Shown here: positions 25,343 through 34,441 of the stretch, in pieces
Layout of the letters: the number at the start of each line of letters is the position of its first letter
How positions within the stretch are numbered: position 1 is the stretch's first letter
From: Clostridiales bacterium
GTDB lineage: Bacteria > Bacillota > Desulfotomaculia > Desulfotomaculales > VENG01
Assembly (NCBI GenBank): GCA_016278505.1
Contig: JADQBQ010000042.1
Coordinates: 1-49,728 of the forward strand
Direction of reading: 5' to 3'
Length of the DNA stretch: 49,728 nucleotides
Program-made: the position numbers and the translations under genes
The notes under the pieces: generated by a model
Databases searched by the model: none
Seen by the model: the letters and a program-made list of their open reading frames with translations, nothing else
What the model was told of the DNA's origin: nothing

Positions 25343-26136
25343 CACGCCAACAGCACCCGGTCGTCATTAAAAGCTGAGCCGCTGCTGGCCGTAAATTTGG
25401 CGATAAGATCGGGTACCGATAGTTTTTTCTTTTCCTCTTCACTTATATCAAGTATAATTTTTCCCCTGTGCATCATTATCAACCGGTTACCGTATTTCAA
25501 TGCCTGTTCCATATTATGCGTAATCATCAGCGTAGTAAGACCGTGAGATTCAACAAGACGCCGGGTAATACTCATCACCAACCCGGCAGCTTTGGGATCG
25601 AGGGCCGCTGTATGCTCATCCAAAAGTAAAAGCTTAGGACGGGCAATGGTGGCCATAACCAGTGCCAGCGCCTGCCGCTGACCCCCGGAAAGAGTTCCCA
25701 CCGGCACCTCCAGGCGATTCTCCAGCCCCAGACCGAGGTCTTTAAGTACCTCGGCAAATCTTTCGGTTCTTTTCCTGTTTACCGCGCAGGATAGCCCGCG
25801 TTTTTGACCACGCAAATAAGCCATGGCCAGATTCTCCTCAATGGTCATTTCTCCTGCGGTACTGGCCATTGGATCCTGGTCTATACGCCCTATCTCCCGT
25901 GCTCGCTTGTGTTCAGGAAGATTAGTAACATCAGTGCCCTCCAACTTAATACTTCCTGAATCCACCGGAACCACCCCGGTTATGGCTTTTAATAAGGTGG
26001 ATTTTCCCGCACCGTTACTTCCTATGATGGTGACAAAATGGCCTCTTTTTGCTTTAAAATTTATATTATCAATGGCTTTAACCTCATTGGGTGTACCTGC
26101 AAAAAAAAGTTTTGTGATCTGCTGCAGTTCAATCAT
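25342..26136 (-). CDS. ABC transporter ATPase (TrpZ-like)
   Basis: 264 residues. Walker A GSNGAGKSTLL, Q-loop GRIDQDP, signature LSGGQRQALAL, Walker B KLLLLDEHTAALDP and the H-loop MITHNME are all present. It is the last gene of a substrate-binding protein/permease/ATPase operon; its ATG overlaps the permease stop (TAATG). The set matches the TrpXYZ-type ABC group (often annotated as 'uncharacterised ABC system'). The tryptophan assignment comes from the TRAP-like leader upstream, not from the protein itself. Cytoplasmic, peripheral to the membrane. Confidence 0.93.
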   Translation of the reverse strand: MIELQQITKLFFAGTPNEVKAIDNINFKAKRGHFVTIIGSNGAGKSTLLKAITGVVPVDSGSIKLEGTDVTNLPEHKRAREIGRIDQDPMASTAGEMTIEENLAMAYLRGQKRGLSCAVNRKRTERFAEVLKDLGLGLENRLEVPVGTLSGGQRQALALVMATIARPKLLLLDEHTAALDPKAAGLVMSITRRLVESHGLTTLMITHNMEQALKYGNRLIMMHRGKIILDISEEEKKKLSVPDLIAKFTASSGSAFNDDRVLLA

Positions 26137-27113
26137 TACCTATCCACCTCTTGCCTGCCCATATCGGCCACGCTCTCAGGCCGGTAGCCGGATTTAGCGT
26201 TATTTCCGTTTATCCCCTTCAATAAGCCCGGCATAAGGCTGTCAACCCGCCCCTTTAAAGCAATATTAGGCAATGTAAGGGCAAGGAGCACCAGTACGGC
26301 AGTAATCATCTTAAAGTCTTCAGCAGGAAGACCCACCCGCAAAGCCGTGGCGAGAACGGCGCGATAAACAATGGAACCTAATATTACACCGGTTAATACA
26401 ATGCTCAGCTTGCTTTTTCCGAATAGGGTTTGCCCTATTATGACCGAGGCAATGGCGGCAACCAGCACGCCCATACCCATGCCCACATCGGCAAATCCCT
26501 GCGCCTGACAGGCCAGGGCGCCGGAAAGGCCGACCAGGAAGTTGGATATGATGAGAGCCAGCATTTTTGTGGTATCAGTGCTTACTCCCAAAGCTCTGAT
26601 CATTCTCTCGTTGCTGCCCGTTGCCCGAACTGCAAGCCCTAAATCAGTGGACAAGAACCATCCCATCAACACCCTGGCAGCCATAACTATTACCGCTAGA
26701 ATAAGTATAATACTAGCCTGGCTTTCAGCCTGACCGAACCATCCCAACACCTGGCCGAAGACATTGTCATAAGCCAGAAGCGGCGTATTCGGACGGCCCA
26801 TGGTCCGAAGCATAACGGTATAAATGGCTGTCGCTGTAAGAATCCCCGCTAAAATATTGTTCACCTTTAGCTTGGTATGCATTATACCCGTAGCTGCCCC
26901 GGCAATACCACCGGCTACGGCACCCATAAATACTGCCGCTAAAGGATCTACGCCTTCCACCACGGCCCGGGCGGTTACTGCGGCACCCAGGGGGAAAGTC
27001 CCTTCCACGCTGAGGTCGGGAAAACCCAGCAGCTCAAAGGTCAAAAGAACCCCCAGAGCCATAAAGCCATATATTAACCCTTGCTGTAAACCACTAATGA
27101 TTACGCTTTCCAA
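26136..27113 (-). CDS. ABC transporter permease (TrpY-like)
   Basis: 325 residues, eight to nine hydrophobic helices starting at GLQQGLIYGFMALGVLLTF and a conserved EGTFPLGAAVTA segment. This is the branched-chain-amino-acid/ribose type permease fold (BPD_transp_2). ALGVSTDTTKMLALIISN is the cytoplasmic coupling loop that touches the ATPase. The hydrophilic C-terminal tail ends with the stop overlapping the ATPase start. Downstream of the substrate-binding protein by 73 bases. Confidence 0.92.
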   Translation of the reverse strand: MESVIISGLQQGLIYGFMALGVLLTFELLGFPDLSVEGTFPLGAAVTARAVVEGVDPLAAVFMGAVAGGIAGAATGIMHTKLKVNNILAGILTATAIYTVMLRTMGRPNTPLLAYDNVFGQVLGWFGQAESQASIILILAVIVMAARVLMGWFLSTDLGLAVRATGSNERMIRALGVSTDTTKMLALIISNFLVGLSGALACQAQGFADVGMGMGVLVAAIASVIIGQTLFGKSKLSIVLTGVILGSIVYRAVLATALRVGLPAEDFKMITAVLVLLALTLPNIALKGRVDSLMPGLLKGINGNNAKSGYRPESVADMGRQEVDR

Positions 27114-27186
27114 GGCATTTCACTTCTTTCAAAGGGTAAATAGTGCCGCTTTACTCCAACACCTTTAGCCCCTGATGTTTTTGAAA

Positions 27187-28176
27187 TTACTCCACCACTG
27201 CGTCCGCCCGGTCAAGTACGGATTGTGGAATCTCAAGGCCAATTTTTTCAGCCGCGGTTTTGTTAACCATGGTGGTGCGTTTACGAATTTCTTCCGGTAC
27301 TATCGCGCCGGCCTTTTCGCCGTTTAGAACCCTGGCCACCATCTCCGCACCCTGTCTACCGCAGTCATACTCATCGTTGCCTATGGTGGCTATGGCTCCC
27401 CGCTTGACTGATTCTGTATCTCCGGCGAAGAAAGGAATATTATTATCCTGCATTACTTTCAACAATGCCTCCAGGGCTGAAATTACTGTATTATCCTGAG
27501 GAACAAAGACTGCGTCTACCTTTCCTACCAGTGACTGTGCAGCAATCTGCACATCGTTGGTACTGGCGACCGGAGCCTCTACAACTTCCCAATCTTTACC
27601 GGATACATATTTCTCAATCCTGTCTTTGTTGCTTACCGAATTAGCCTCACCGGCATTATAAACAATGCCCAACCGGGACATATCCGGCACAGTTTCTTCT
27701 ATTAAATCCATCTGCTGTGCCACCGGATCAGCACTGTACACACCGGTAACATTTGTACCCGTAGGTTGGTCAAGTGACTGAATAAGACCGGCTCCCACAG
27801 CATCGGAAACGGCAATAAATACTACCGGAATACCGGTCCCTTTGGTACCCTGCACTGCTGCCTGGGCAACCGGTGTAGTTATAGCCAGGATTATATCCAC
27901 TTTATCAGCCACAAACTTATCAATAATAGTCTTGGCCAGGTTGGGGTCACCTTGAGCATTTTGTATGTCGATCTCAACGTTTTCCCCATCAACAAAACCT
28001 TCCTCTTTTATTTGGTCCAAAAAGCCCTGCTGGTCCAACTCCAACGCCGGGTGGGACATAAATTGGGCGACTCCTATCTTCAACACATCATCACCGGCAC
28101 TGTCCTGATTACCACCACATCCTGTTACCGCTAAAGCCAATACCACCAGTGCTACAACAGCTACAACTTTTCTCAT
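27187..28176 (-). CDS. ABC substrate-binding lipoprotein (TrpX-like)
   Basis: 329 residues, ATG behind CAGGAGGTAAATGAG. A lipoprotein signal peptide (VALVVLALAVTGCGG) puts a lipid-anchored cysteine near residue 21. The body is a periplasmic-binding-protein type I fold (ABC_sub_bind family): KIGVAQFMSHPALE, IAVSDAVGAGL, GVYSADPVAQQMDLI, SKLVGIVYNAGE-like PDMSRLGIVYNAGEAN, PFFAGDTESVKRGAIATIG and YDCGRQGAEM. The family binds aromatic or other small ligands in the cleft. As the first gene of the operon it lies directly behind the attenuator leader. Confidence 0.93.
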   Translation of the reverse strand: MRKVVAVVALVVLALAVTGCGGNQDSAGDDVLKIGVAQFMSHPALELDQQGFLDQIKEEGFVDGENVEIDIQNAQGDPNLAKTIIDKFVADKVDIILAITTPVAQAAVQGTKGTGIPVVFIAVSDAVGAGLIQSLDQPTGTNVTGVYSADPVAQQMDLIEETVPDMSRLGIVYNAGEANSVSNKDRIEKYVSGKDWEVVEAPVASTNDVQIAAQSLVGKVDAVFVPQDNTVISALEALLKVMQDNNIPFFAGDTESVKRGAIATIGNDEYDCGRQGAEMVARVLNGEKAGAIVPEEIRKRTTMVNKTAAEKIGLEIPQSVLDRADAVVE

Positions 28177-28237
28177 CTCATTTACCTCCTGATTAATCTA
28201 GCCGGTCAACAAATTACTCCGCTGTACTTAAGGAGAA

Positions 28238-28346
28238 TAAAAAACCGGCACTCAAGTGAGTACCGGTTATTGGCAAGACTCCGGCTCATCTCAGCTCTTC
28301 TCCTCTTAACTATACTCTTCTCAGCTCTAAACTACTAACTGCGCTC
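28238..28346 (-). promoter_or_regulatory. Putative TRAP-binding leader with antiterminator/terminator switch
   Basis: The leader RNA (minus strand) has 13-14 (G/U)AG triplets between 28346 and 28279. Ten of them at 28327, 28322, 28317, 28312, (28307, AAG), 28302, 28297, 28292, 28287 and 28281 (5' base given) lie in a 5-base rhythm with two- to three-base spacers; UAG at 28334 makes eleven. That number and spacing match the target of the 11-subunit tryptophan-sensing protein TRAP. Directly after comes a 10-bp terminator stem (ACCGGTACTC/GAGTGCCGGT, loop ACTT, 28244-28267) with a TTTTTT tract. GAGCCGG of the last triplets can pair instead with CCGGTACTC, forming an antiterminator that excludes the terminator. 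No T-box sequence (GGTGGNACC) is present. Confidence 0.8.
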
Positions 28347-28360
28347 AAAAACTTAACTTA

Positions 28361-28389
28361 ATCTTACAATCTAATCAAGAACCTGTCAA
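28361..28389 (-). promoter_or_regulatory. Sigma-A promoter of the ABC operon
   Basis: On the minus strand TTGACA (28389-28384) is followed after exactly 17 bases by TAAGAT (28366-28361). Transcription would start near 28354, just in front of the first (G/U)AG triplet at 28346. Confidence 0.85.
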
Positions 28390-28402
28390 TGGTGAACAAT
28401 TA

Positions 28403-29113
28403 TTACTTCATTTCATCCATAATCTCCATAGTTAAATCCTCTTCAAAATCGTTTAACAACCAGTGGAAAGAAAATTGGAGCAGTGCCTCATCATCTTCCC
28501 GAATTTTATCTAATTGCTCCGGGTTAACCCAAAAATAACTTAGGAAACCGGTGTCAAAGATAAATTTTTTAAATTTATCTAAATCGTAACAGGCCATAAA
28601 AACAACATCTTTTATGTGCTTATCTAAATTCTTCATGCCGGTAAAGTGAAAGTGAAGAGGAATTCTATTAAATGACTTTTCCTTTTGCTCGTATATTTCC
28701 AGCCCCTGATTCTGCATCCATTCTTCCACGGTCCACTCCTTGTCCTCATTGAGACCATGACAAAATGTGCTGTCAAAAATAAAGCCGTAGCCCCTTTCAA
28801 TAACATCCACCGGGGCAATTCGGCAGGCCCAGCTTCGCACGTCATAAACCTGACATCCACCCGGGGTGAGAAAGGGGCATTTAAGATTATCATCTTCATT
28901 CATCTTTATCAGCACAGCGGGGAAACCACCATTATCCTGCTGGGTGGTATAGTTTTCAAGAAAGTCACCCGACTTAATACCCAGCTTGTTTTTCATCCTT
29001 AAAACATCATAAGGGGTAAGATAGATGTTGATATCACGGCAACAGTTATTAAAACAATCCAAGCCATGGTGGCAGGAGAACCTAAATTTCTTATCACGCG
29101 GGTAAACTGTCAT
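28403..29113 (-). CDS. YkgJ-family cysteine-cluster protein
   Basis: About 236 residues from ATG 29113; a TTG at 29143 has AAAGGG close by and would add ten residues. The N-terminus has the family's cysteine set: FSCHHGLDCFNNCCRDI (C..C...CC) and later CPFLTPGGCQVYDVRSWACR. These cysteines bind zinc or an Fe-S cluster in this family, whose function is unknown. The C-terminal half is helical and acidic with no recognised domain. It is a single gene upstream of the ABC promoter, facing the same way, and its end overlaps the region just before that promoter. Confidence 0.88.
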   Translation of the reverse strand: MTVYPRDKKFRFSCHHGLDCFNNCCRDINIYLTPYDVLRMKNKLGIKSGDFLENYTTQQDNGGFPAVLIKMNEDDNLKCPFLTPGGCQVYDVRSWACRIAPVDVIERGYGFIFDSTFCHGLNEDKEWTVEEWMQNQGLEIYEQKEKSFNRIPLHFHFTGMKNLDKHIKDVVFMACYDLDKFKKFIFDTGFLSYFWVNPEQLDKIREDDEALLQFSFHWLLNDFEEDLTMEIMDEMK

Positions 29114-29321
29114 ATTGTTGCTCTGCTTTTCCAATAGTAACAAACCCTTTCTAACGATATATTTCTATTTCTTATACAGTCAATTATAAAGATATATTAT
29201 TTAACAGTAAAGCGCAAAAATAATACTAATGCGGATATAAAGTTTTTAACTAGGGGAAGGCTTCTAATAATTCATTAGAGAAAAGGTTATTTAGAATAAT
29301 TTTTAGGAAAGGATGTCTGAC

Positions 29322-29585
29322 ATGTCGGAAGAAACAGCCAACCAAGAAGGACAAGGATTTGAACTTCAACTCTCTGAAGACACAAATAAAGTATTGGAAG
29401 AATATGCTGCCCAAACGGGGCAGTCCGAAGACCAGATAATTGAATTTATTATAACCGAGTTCTTACAATACCAACTGCCGGTGGTACAGAAAAAAAGTGA
29501 AGAAACCGGCGTACCCATTAATGAACTTTTGAACAAACAATTTGCCAAGCTACTGGAAATGATCTCGACCAAAGAGCTCAAGTAA
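29322..29585 (+). CDS. Small protein with a ribbon-helix-helix-like N-terminal half
   Basis: 87 residues from ATG 29322, nine bases behind AGGAAAGG; ATG 29313 is also possible and would add MSD. Residues 12-50 read as a strand followed by two helices (FELQLSEDTNKVLEEYAAQ, then SEDQIIEFIITEFLQYQ), which resembles a ribbon-helix-helix DNA-binding or antitoxin fold. The rest is helical and acidic. No toxin gene lies next to it, so it is not an obvious antitoxin. It ends 10 bases before a strong bidirectional terminator shared with the chemoreceptor gene. Confidence 0.75.
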   Translation: MSEETANQEGQGFELQLSEDTNKVLEEYAAQTGQSEDQIIEFIITEFLQYQLPVVQKKSEETGVPINELLNKQFAKLLEMISTKELK

Positions 29586-29594
29586 ATACTGGCC

Positions 29595-29636
29595 AACAAA
29601 AAAGTTGTTACCGTATGCGGTAACAACTTTTTTGTT
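29595..29636. terminator. Bidirectional terminator
   Basis: Perfect 19-bp stem (CAACAAAAAAGTTGTTACCG and complement) around TATG. It ends the small plus-strand gene and the leftward chemoreceptor gene, which converge. Confidence 0.9.
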
Positions 29637-29651
29637 GCTCTAAATTTAAGG

Positions 29652-31517
29652 TTAGGCATCATTACGTATGTCCTCACTATCTTCCTTTAACTTAAACCAA
29701 GTTAATTGCTGCTTTAAATCCCCGGCCAGACTGTCCAGGGTTTCGCTGACAGCCCCTATTTCCTGAGTAGCCGAAGTTTGCTCTTGAACCACCGCAGCCA
29801 CCTGTTGGCTGGAGCTGTTTACCTGCTTTACCCCTTCCAGAGATGCTTTAACCCGCTCTGACATATCATTTAAAGCTTCTGCAATATGTGCAAAACTTCG
29901 CTCAGTTTCATTAACCGTTTGTGTTGCGGACTCCATTTCACCCGCGCTGCTTTGGACCGCCGTAACCACGGACTGTACTTGCGTGCGCACTTCTTCTACC
30001 ATGGAGGAAACCTCACCGGCAGCCTCGGTAGTCTGAGCGGCCAACTTACGGACTTCCTCTGCTACTACTGCAAATCCCTTGCCCTGTTCGCCGGCACGGG
30101 CAGCCTCAATGGCTGCGTTCAGGGCCAAAAGATTAGTTTGGTCGGCAATACTATTAATCAGTTCAACGATACGCCCTATTGCCTCTGATTTATGATCAAG
30201 ATCACTGGCAGTATCCCCGAGGCCTTTAATGCTTGTATTTATTGAATTAATACCGCCTGCTGCTTTCTGGCTGGTGCGACTGCCCTCGGCAGCTGTTTCG
30301 GTAACAATTTCAGCCTCCTTGGCCACTGCTGACATATTATCATCCATATGACTGGAGGTTGAAGCCAGCTCATTGGCTGCTACAGCAGCCTCCTGCATAG
30401 AACTGTTGGTTTGCTCTATAAAGGAGTGCATAGTACTTTCGGTTTCACTGAGTTTACTCATTGCATCTTTGGTACGGAATGCAAAACTTGTCACACCCTG
30501 CAGCATCTGTTTAAAGCTGTTAGCAAGCCTTTCCATTTCGTCCCGAGAATCAATGGTGAAATCAACCGTCAAGTCCCCTTTTCCTACCCTGGCCATTCCA
30601 GCCTCCAGTATGGCAAGAGGAGCCAGCAGCTTAGAAACAATTAGGAAAGTAAGGACCGTAAGGATGGATATACAGATCAAAAAAATGATGATAACCAACC
30701 GCAAAGTAGCCTGCAGCTTTTCTAAAACTTCGCCGCGGTCCTGAACATTTTTAATGTATCCTATTGTTTTGCCCTGGTAGTCTTGAAATGGAATTATTAC
30801 TGCCGCCTTTGTATCATGGTCAGCTAAAAACACATCCGACTGGCTGGTTTTCATAACTTTTTCGATTATACCTTCTGGAACCGTAGCTAAATCTTCTTCA
30901 ACGGTTTTTGCCAGCAGGCCACTGTTATCTTCAGAATCCCATGCCACTCCACTGGTATTATTACAGTAAAGAAAGAATTCTCCGCCGACACTTTCTTTCC
31001 AGTTTTCAAGCAAAGATTGTCCAAAACCCATCCCATACTCCACGCTACCCACATGGCTACCCTGATAAAAGACAGGTGTGACAACTCTAAAACCTATGCC
31101 GCCCCTGCCTTCCTCAAGCCCGGATACAGTTTTTTTAGTTTTATTAGCCTTAATTACTGTAGCTCTAAAAGAAGATAAATCATCTCCATGCTTGTCCGGC
31201 TTATGCAAACGCAAAAAGGAGGTTGCAGGCGGTAAATGAAAATGAAACTGCTGCATTCCCTGTTTACTTACCTGATCCCAAATAGGGCTCGTCAATTGGG
31301 TTAACCTTTCCCTGTCGCGCTCAGCAAAGGCCTTTTGAATTGCAGGGTTATTGGCCACACCACTTATTCCGAGCTGGGTCCTTTTGAAAATGCTCTCCAA
31401 ATCATTTTGGACCTTGGTTTGAATTAGCTGGTGCCGATTTTTCTCCTGCTCCAAAACGGTTTCCTTCATTTGGAGGAAACCACTTGAAATTATCACAGCA
31501 AAGCCCAGACCAACCAA
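29652..31517 (-). CDS. Methyl-accepting chemotaxis protein with Cache-type sensor
   Basis: At least 621 residues. An extracellular Cache-like sensor fills about 30-270, including [21 protein letters not shown] and [16 protein letters not shown] as in double-Cache receptors. A second membrane helix follows (about 272-298), then HAMP and a long signalling coiled coil with the hairpin tip [19 protein letters not shown] near residue 470. The start is odd: the frame can be read upstream of the TTG at 31517 as [20 protein letters not shown], a typical first membrane helix just behind AAGGGGGG. However, no ATG, GTG or TTG is found there, so the true start is either non-canonical or affected by a base error. 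The ligand is unknown; there are no che genes nearby. Confidence 0.9.
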   Translation of the reverse strand: MVGLGFAVIISSGFLQMKETVLEQEKNRHQLIQTKVQNDLESIFKRTQLGISGVANNPAIQKAFAERDRERLTQLTSPIWDQVSKQGMQQFHFHLPPATSFLRLHKPDKHGDDLSSFRATVIKANKTKKTVSGLEEGRGGIGFRVVTPVFYQGSHVGSVEYGMGFGQSLLENWKESVGGEFFLYCNNTSGVAWDSEDNSGLLAKTVEEDLATVPEGIIEKVMKTSQSDVFLADHDTKAAVIIPFQDYQGKTIGYIKNVQDRGEVLEKLQATLRLVIIIFLICISILTVLTFLIVSKLLAPLAILEAGMARVGKGDLTVDFTIDSRDEMERLANSFKQMLQGVTSFAFRTKDAMSKLSETESTMHSFIEQTNSSMQEAAVAANELASTSSHMDDNMSAVAKEAEIVTETAAEGSRTSQKAAGGINSINTSIKGLGDTASDLDHKSEAIGRIVELINSIADQTNLLALNAAIEAARAGEQGKGFAVVAEEVRKLAAQTTEAAGEVSSMVEEVRTQVQSVVTAVQSSAGEMESATQTVNETERSFAHIAEALNDMSERVKASLEGVKQVNSSSQQVAAVVQEQTSATQEIGAVSETLDSLAGDLKQQLTWFKLKEDSEDIRNDA

Positions 31518-31693
31518 AACAATTAACGGTAACCAAATCTTTATTTTTAAGCTCTTAAAGGTGACTGCCCCCCTTCTTAAATTGTTTTAATAAAGTTAAC
31601 AATTTCCAGTGGGGAAGTCTGTCACCTATATGACAAATGTAACAATTTTGAATCTTTTTCGACACTTTACAGGCAAGAAAAGACAAACACATT

Positions 31694-31720
31694 AGACAGG
31701 ATTACAGGATTTGCAGGATA
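31694..31720 (+). repeat. Direct repeat, copy 1
   Basis: AGACAGGATTACAGGATT followed by TGCAGGATA; the GGAT(T/A) step recurs three times inside, so the element is itself quasi-tandem. Confidence 0.8.
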
Positions 31721-31846
31721 AGGGATTTAAAGATAGCGTTTAAAATAGTCAATTGGTTATAAGATTAAGCTTAAAAGAGTTAACTAAGAGCTATCTCATA
31801 TATGCCTTGCACTAAATATTAAGAAACAAAAAAGCGAAGAACATTT

Positions 31847-31872
31847 AGACAGGATTACAGGATTGCAGGATA
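31847..31872 (+). repeat. Direct repeat, copy 2
   Basis: Same as the copy at 31694 except for one missing T; 127 bases separate the two copies. Confidence 0.8.
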
Positions 31873-32079
31873 AAGATTAAAACAATTATTTAAAAAATTA
31901 AAGAAAATATATCTACAAATACCTTAAATTAGACAAGTATCCTATACAAAGAAGCAACAAAGGAACCCAAGCAAAACAAAAAATCCCATATATCCCTTTA
32001 ATCCCGTAAAAAAAATTGTTTACCGCAAAGCCCCACATGCAAAGCCCTTTATCCCGCTTATCCCGTCAAAACTGCAGGA

Positions 32080-34167
32080 CTATCCCACAGCTTCTAATTT
32101 TTCATCCGCATCACCATCTTCTTTTTTCTCACCTTCAGAAGATTTTATGGCCCTGACCACAATCTCGGCTACATCCAGCGCGGCCACATTTTCATTTACT
32201 TCCTTTGCTTTCAAACCATCTTCAATCATGGTCAGACAGAAGGGACAGTTGGCCCCAACGGCTTGAGGGTTAGTTTCCAGTGCCTGGTCTACACGCATCT
32301 GATTTATCTGCTCGCCCAAGTGCTCTTCCATCCACATACGGCCGCCGCCGGCACCGCAGCAGAAACTACGTTCCTTACTGCGTTCCATTTCCAATACCTT
32401 AACTCCCGGTATAGATTGTAAAATTTCTCTCGGTGCACTATACTCTCCGTTATATCTTCCCAGGTAACAGGAATCATGGTAGGCAATGTCCATTGCCGGC
32501 ATGTCGCTCCGCAGGTTGATTTTACCCTCATCAATCAATTGGGCAATAAACTGCGTATGGTGAATAACCTCGTATTGGCCACCGAACTCCGGGTATTCAT
32601 TAGCCAGGGTATTTAAACAGTGCGGGCAGGTAGTTACTATCTTGGTGACACCGTACTCATTGATAGTTTCGATGTTTTCTTCAGCAACCATTTGGAAAAG
32701 GTACTCATTACCAATACGGCGGGCAAAATCACCACAGCATTTTTCCTCGGTACCCAGAATGCCAAAGTTAACCCCTGCTTCCTGCAGTATCTTTACAAAA
32801 GATGCAGCAACCTTTTGGCTCCGGTCGTCAAATGCACCGGCGCACCCGGGCCAGTATAATATGTCCACATTACTGTCATCTTCCATTAGTTTTACTCCCA
32901 GGGCCTCGGCCCAATCGGCCCTGTCGCTCCAACCGATGCCCCAAGGATTAAAGTTATTTTCTACATTTCTACAGGCGGTTTGAGCTTCCTGTGGGAAATT
33001 ACTTTCCTCCAGCACTAAACTGCGCCGCACGTCAATAAACTTGTTTATATGCTCGTTCAGCACCGGGCACTGTTCTTGGCAGGAGTAACAGGTGGTACAG
33101 GACCAGATTTCATCCTCGGTGAGCACATCACCGATCAACTCTTTATTCAGCACTTTTGTGGCGGCTTCATCTGAAACTGCCCCGGCCTTTTCCAATGCCT
33201 CTTCCGTAGAGTTAGTGCCTAAACGAGTTAAAACCTCTCCCTTTTCCAGTACATGATCCTTAATCTTATGTATCATATCCTTAGGAGAGATGGGCTTGCC
33301 GCTCAGATAAGCCGGACAATTATCCTGACACCTTCCACATTCAGCACAGGCATAAGAATCTAAAAGCTGCTTCCATGTATACAGCTCCACCCGGCTTACA
33401 CCGAAATCCTCCATATCTTCATCTTCCAGGTCCATGGGTTTGATTTCCCCCCCCCTGGGCTTTAGGCTGCGAAAGAAAACATTAAAAGGAGCTGCCATCA
33501 GATGCATATGCTTAGAATGGGGTAGGAATACCAGGAAAGCAAGCAGCAGTAAGACGTGTGCCCACCAGAGAACAACGTAAGCAGTAACCAGCGAAGAAGC
33601 TGCCGCACCGATCCCACTGATATAACCAGCTACTGCATTGTACACCGGTGCCAACTCTGTATGCGGGGAAGGATGGAGTGCTGTCCTGATACCGCTGGCG
33701 GCAAATTCTGTTAGGATAAGTCCGGCAATAAAAAGATAAATGATGCCGGCGTCCAAATTAGCCTCAATTCTTGCAGGGCGAATTACATACCGCCGGTAAG
33801 CGGCAACCCCAAGCGCTGCCAAAACCAGTACACTAAAGATATCCTTAATCAGATAGAAATAAGGGTTACTTCCAATGAGCGGGAAGATAAAACCTTCCGA
33901 TAGCCCTTCACCTATAAACTGAAGAGTTCCCAAGGATATGATGACAAAACCCCAAAATATAAAGAAGTGAATAATTCCAAACCTTTCTTTCAACAACTTT
34001 CTTTGGCCGAAAACATAAATCAGTATTCCCTTTATCCTCTCACCTACCTTATCACTCCGGTTTTCTTCCTGTCCTATACGAAGGTAACTAACACGTTTAT
34101 TTACGTTAAACCCAAACCATGCTAGAGCAGCAATAAGCACGGTAAAAAAAGCTAAAACCATTGCCAT
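32080..34167 (-). CDS. HdrD-like membrane (Fe-S) oxidoreductase (EtfAB:quinone-type)
   Basis: 695 residues from ATG 34167, chosen for AAGGAGAGA upstream; a longer frame begins at 34275. The N-terminal part (about 1-260) has six membrane helices of the NarI/cytochrome-b-like type. Then come two [4Fe-4S] motifs, CAECGRCQDNCP and CTTCYSCQEQCP, and two CCG domains (EEKCCGDFARR and FCCGAGGGRMW with upstream CPHC). This matches the membrane DUF224 protein that passes electrons from EtfAB to menaquinone during acyl-CoA oxidation in syntrophs and sulfate reducers (family knowledge). No etf genes are in the window, but an enoyl-CoA hydratase gene is next upstream on the same strand. The 3' end is E/D/K rich. 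Confidence 0.92.
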   Translation of the reverse strand: MAMVLAFFTVLIAALAWFGFNVNKRVSYLRIGQEENRSDKVGERIKGILIYVFGQRKLLKERFGIIHFFIFWGFVIISLGTLQFIGEGLSEGFIFPLIGSNPYFYLIKDIFSVLVLAALGVAAYRRYVIRPARIEANLDAGIIYLFIAGLILTEFAASGIRTALHPSPHTELAPVYNAVAGYISGIGAAASSLVTAYVVLWWAHVLLLLAFLVFLPHSKHMHLMAAPFNVFFRSLKPRGGEIKPMDLEDEDMEDFGVSRVELYTWKQLLDSYACAECGRCQDNCPAYLSGKPISPKDMIHKIKDHVLEKGEVLTRLGTNSTEEALEKAGAVSDEAATKVLNKELIGDVLTEDEIWSCTTCYSCQEQCPVLNEHINKFIDVRRSLVLEESNFPQEAQTACRNVENNFNPWGIGWSDRADWAEALGVKLMEDDSNVDILYWPGCAGAFDDRSQKVAASFVKILQEAGVNFGILGTEEKCCGDFARRIGNEYLFQMVAEENIETINEYGVTKIVTTCPHCLNTLANEYPEFGGQYEVIHHTQFIAQLIDEGKINLRSDMPAMDIAYHDSCYLGRYNGEYSAPREILQSIPGVKVLEMERSKERSFCCGAGGGRMWMEEHLGEQINQMRVDQALETNPQAVGANCPFCLTMIEDGLKAKEVNENVAALDVAEIVVRAIKSSEGEKKEDGDADEKLEAVG

Positions 34168-34329
34168 GTAAATCTCTCCTTCCCAATTTGCACCTAAATA
34201 ATTTTGCATACTATTTACGTAATTAGAGTTAGTGTACCTGTCATCATTCGAGCTCCAATAGCAGATTGACGACAAAGTTCTATTAATTTTTTTGAATATT
34301 TATATTATTTATACTTATGGTGGTTACGC

Positions 34330-34350
34330 CTTGTCATTTATTATGGCAAG
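34330..34350. promoter_or_regulatory. Operator-like dyad upstream of the HdrD-like gene
   Basis: CTTGTCAT-TTATT-ATGGCAAG: arms CTTGxCAT and ATGxCAAG are perfectly symmetric around a 5-base centre. It lies about 165 bases before the HdrD-like start and 25 bases from the hydratase terminator. The regulator is not known to me. Confidence 0.45.
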
Positions 34351-34373
34351 GTATACTTTCCTAAAGTATAAAA

Positions 34374-34399
34374 AAAAGAACCTTTTTAGGTTCTTTTTA
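34374..34399 (-). terminator. Terminator of the enoyl-CoA hydratase gene
   Basis: Minus-strand AAAGAACCT/AGGTTCTTT stem with a short A-rich loop and a run of T after it; separates the hydratase from the HdrD-like gene. Confidence 0.85.
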
Positions 34400-34441
34400 C
34401 AGCTGCTCAAGCAAATAAAGAATATGATTTTCGACTTGGCA

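Larger units (their letters stand above)
31518..32079. other. AT-rich intergenic region with dispersed repeats
   Basis: 562 bases without a plausible gene. Two near-identical direct repeats (AGACAGGATTACAGGATT and then GCAGGATA) lie at 31694-31720 and 31847-31872, differing by one T. A related inverted form, TATCCC(T/G)xTTAATCCCGT, occurs at 31990-32007 and again at 32048-32066. The chemoreceptor's promoter must be in the left part and the 3' end of the HdrD-like gene's transcript in the right part, but no clear terminator is visible. Confidence 0.7.

Noticed and set aside
28238-28402. T-box or leader-peptide attenuation for the ABC operon
   Set aside because: No GGTGGNACC antiterminator, no stem I, and no short ORF rich in Trp codons; the (G/U)AG series explains the leader better.
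31694-31872. Possible CRISPR-like repeat pair
   Set aside because: Only two copies, 127 bases apart, internally quasi-tandem, no further spacers and no cas genes.
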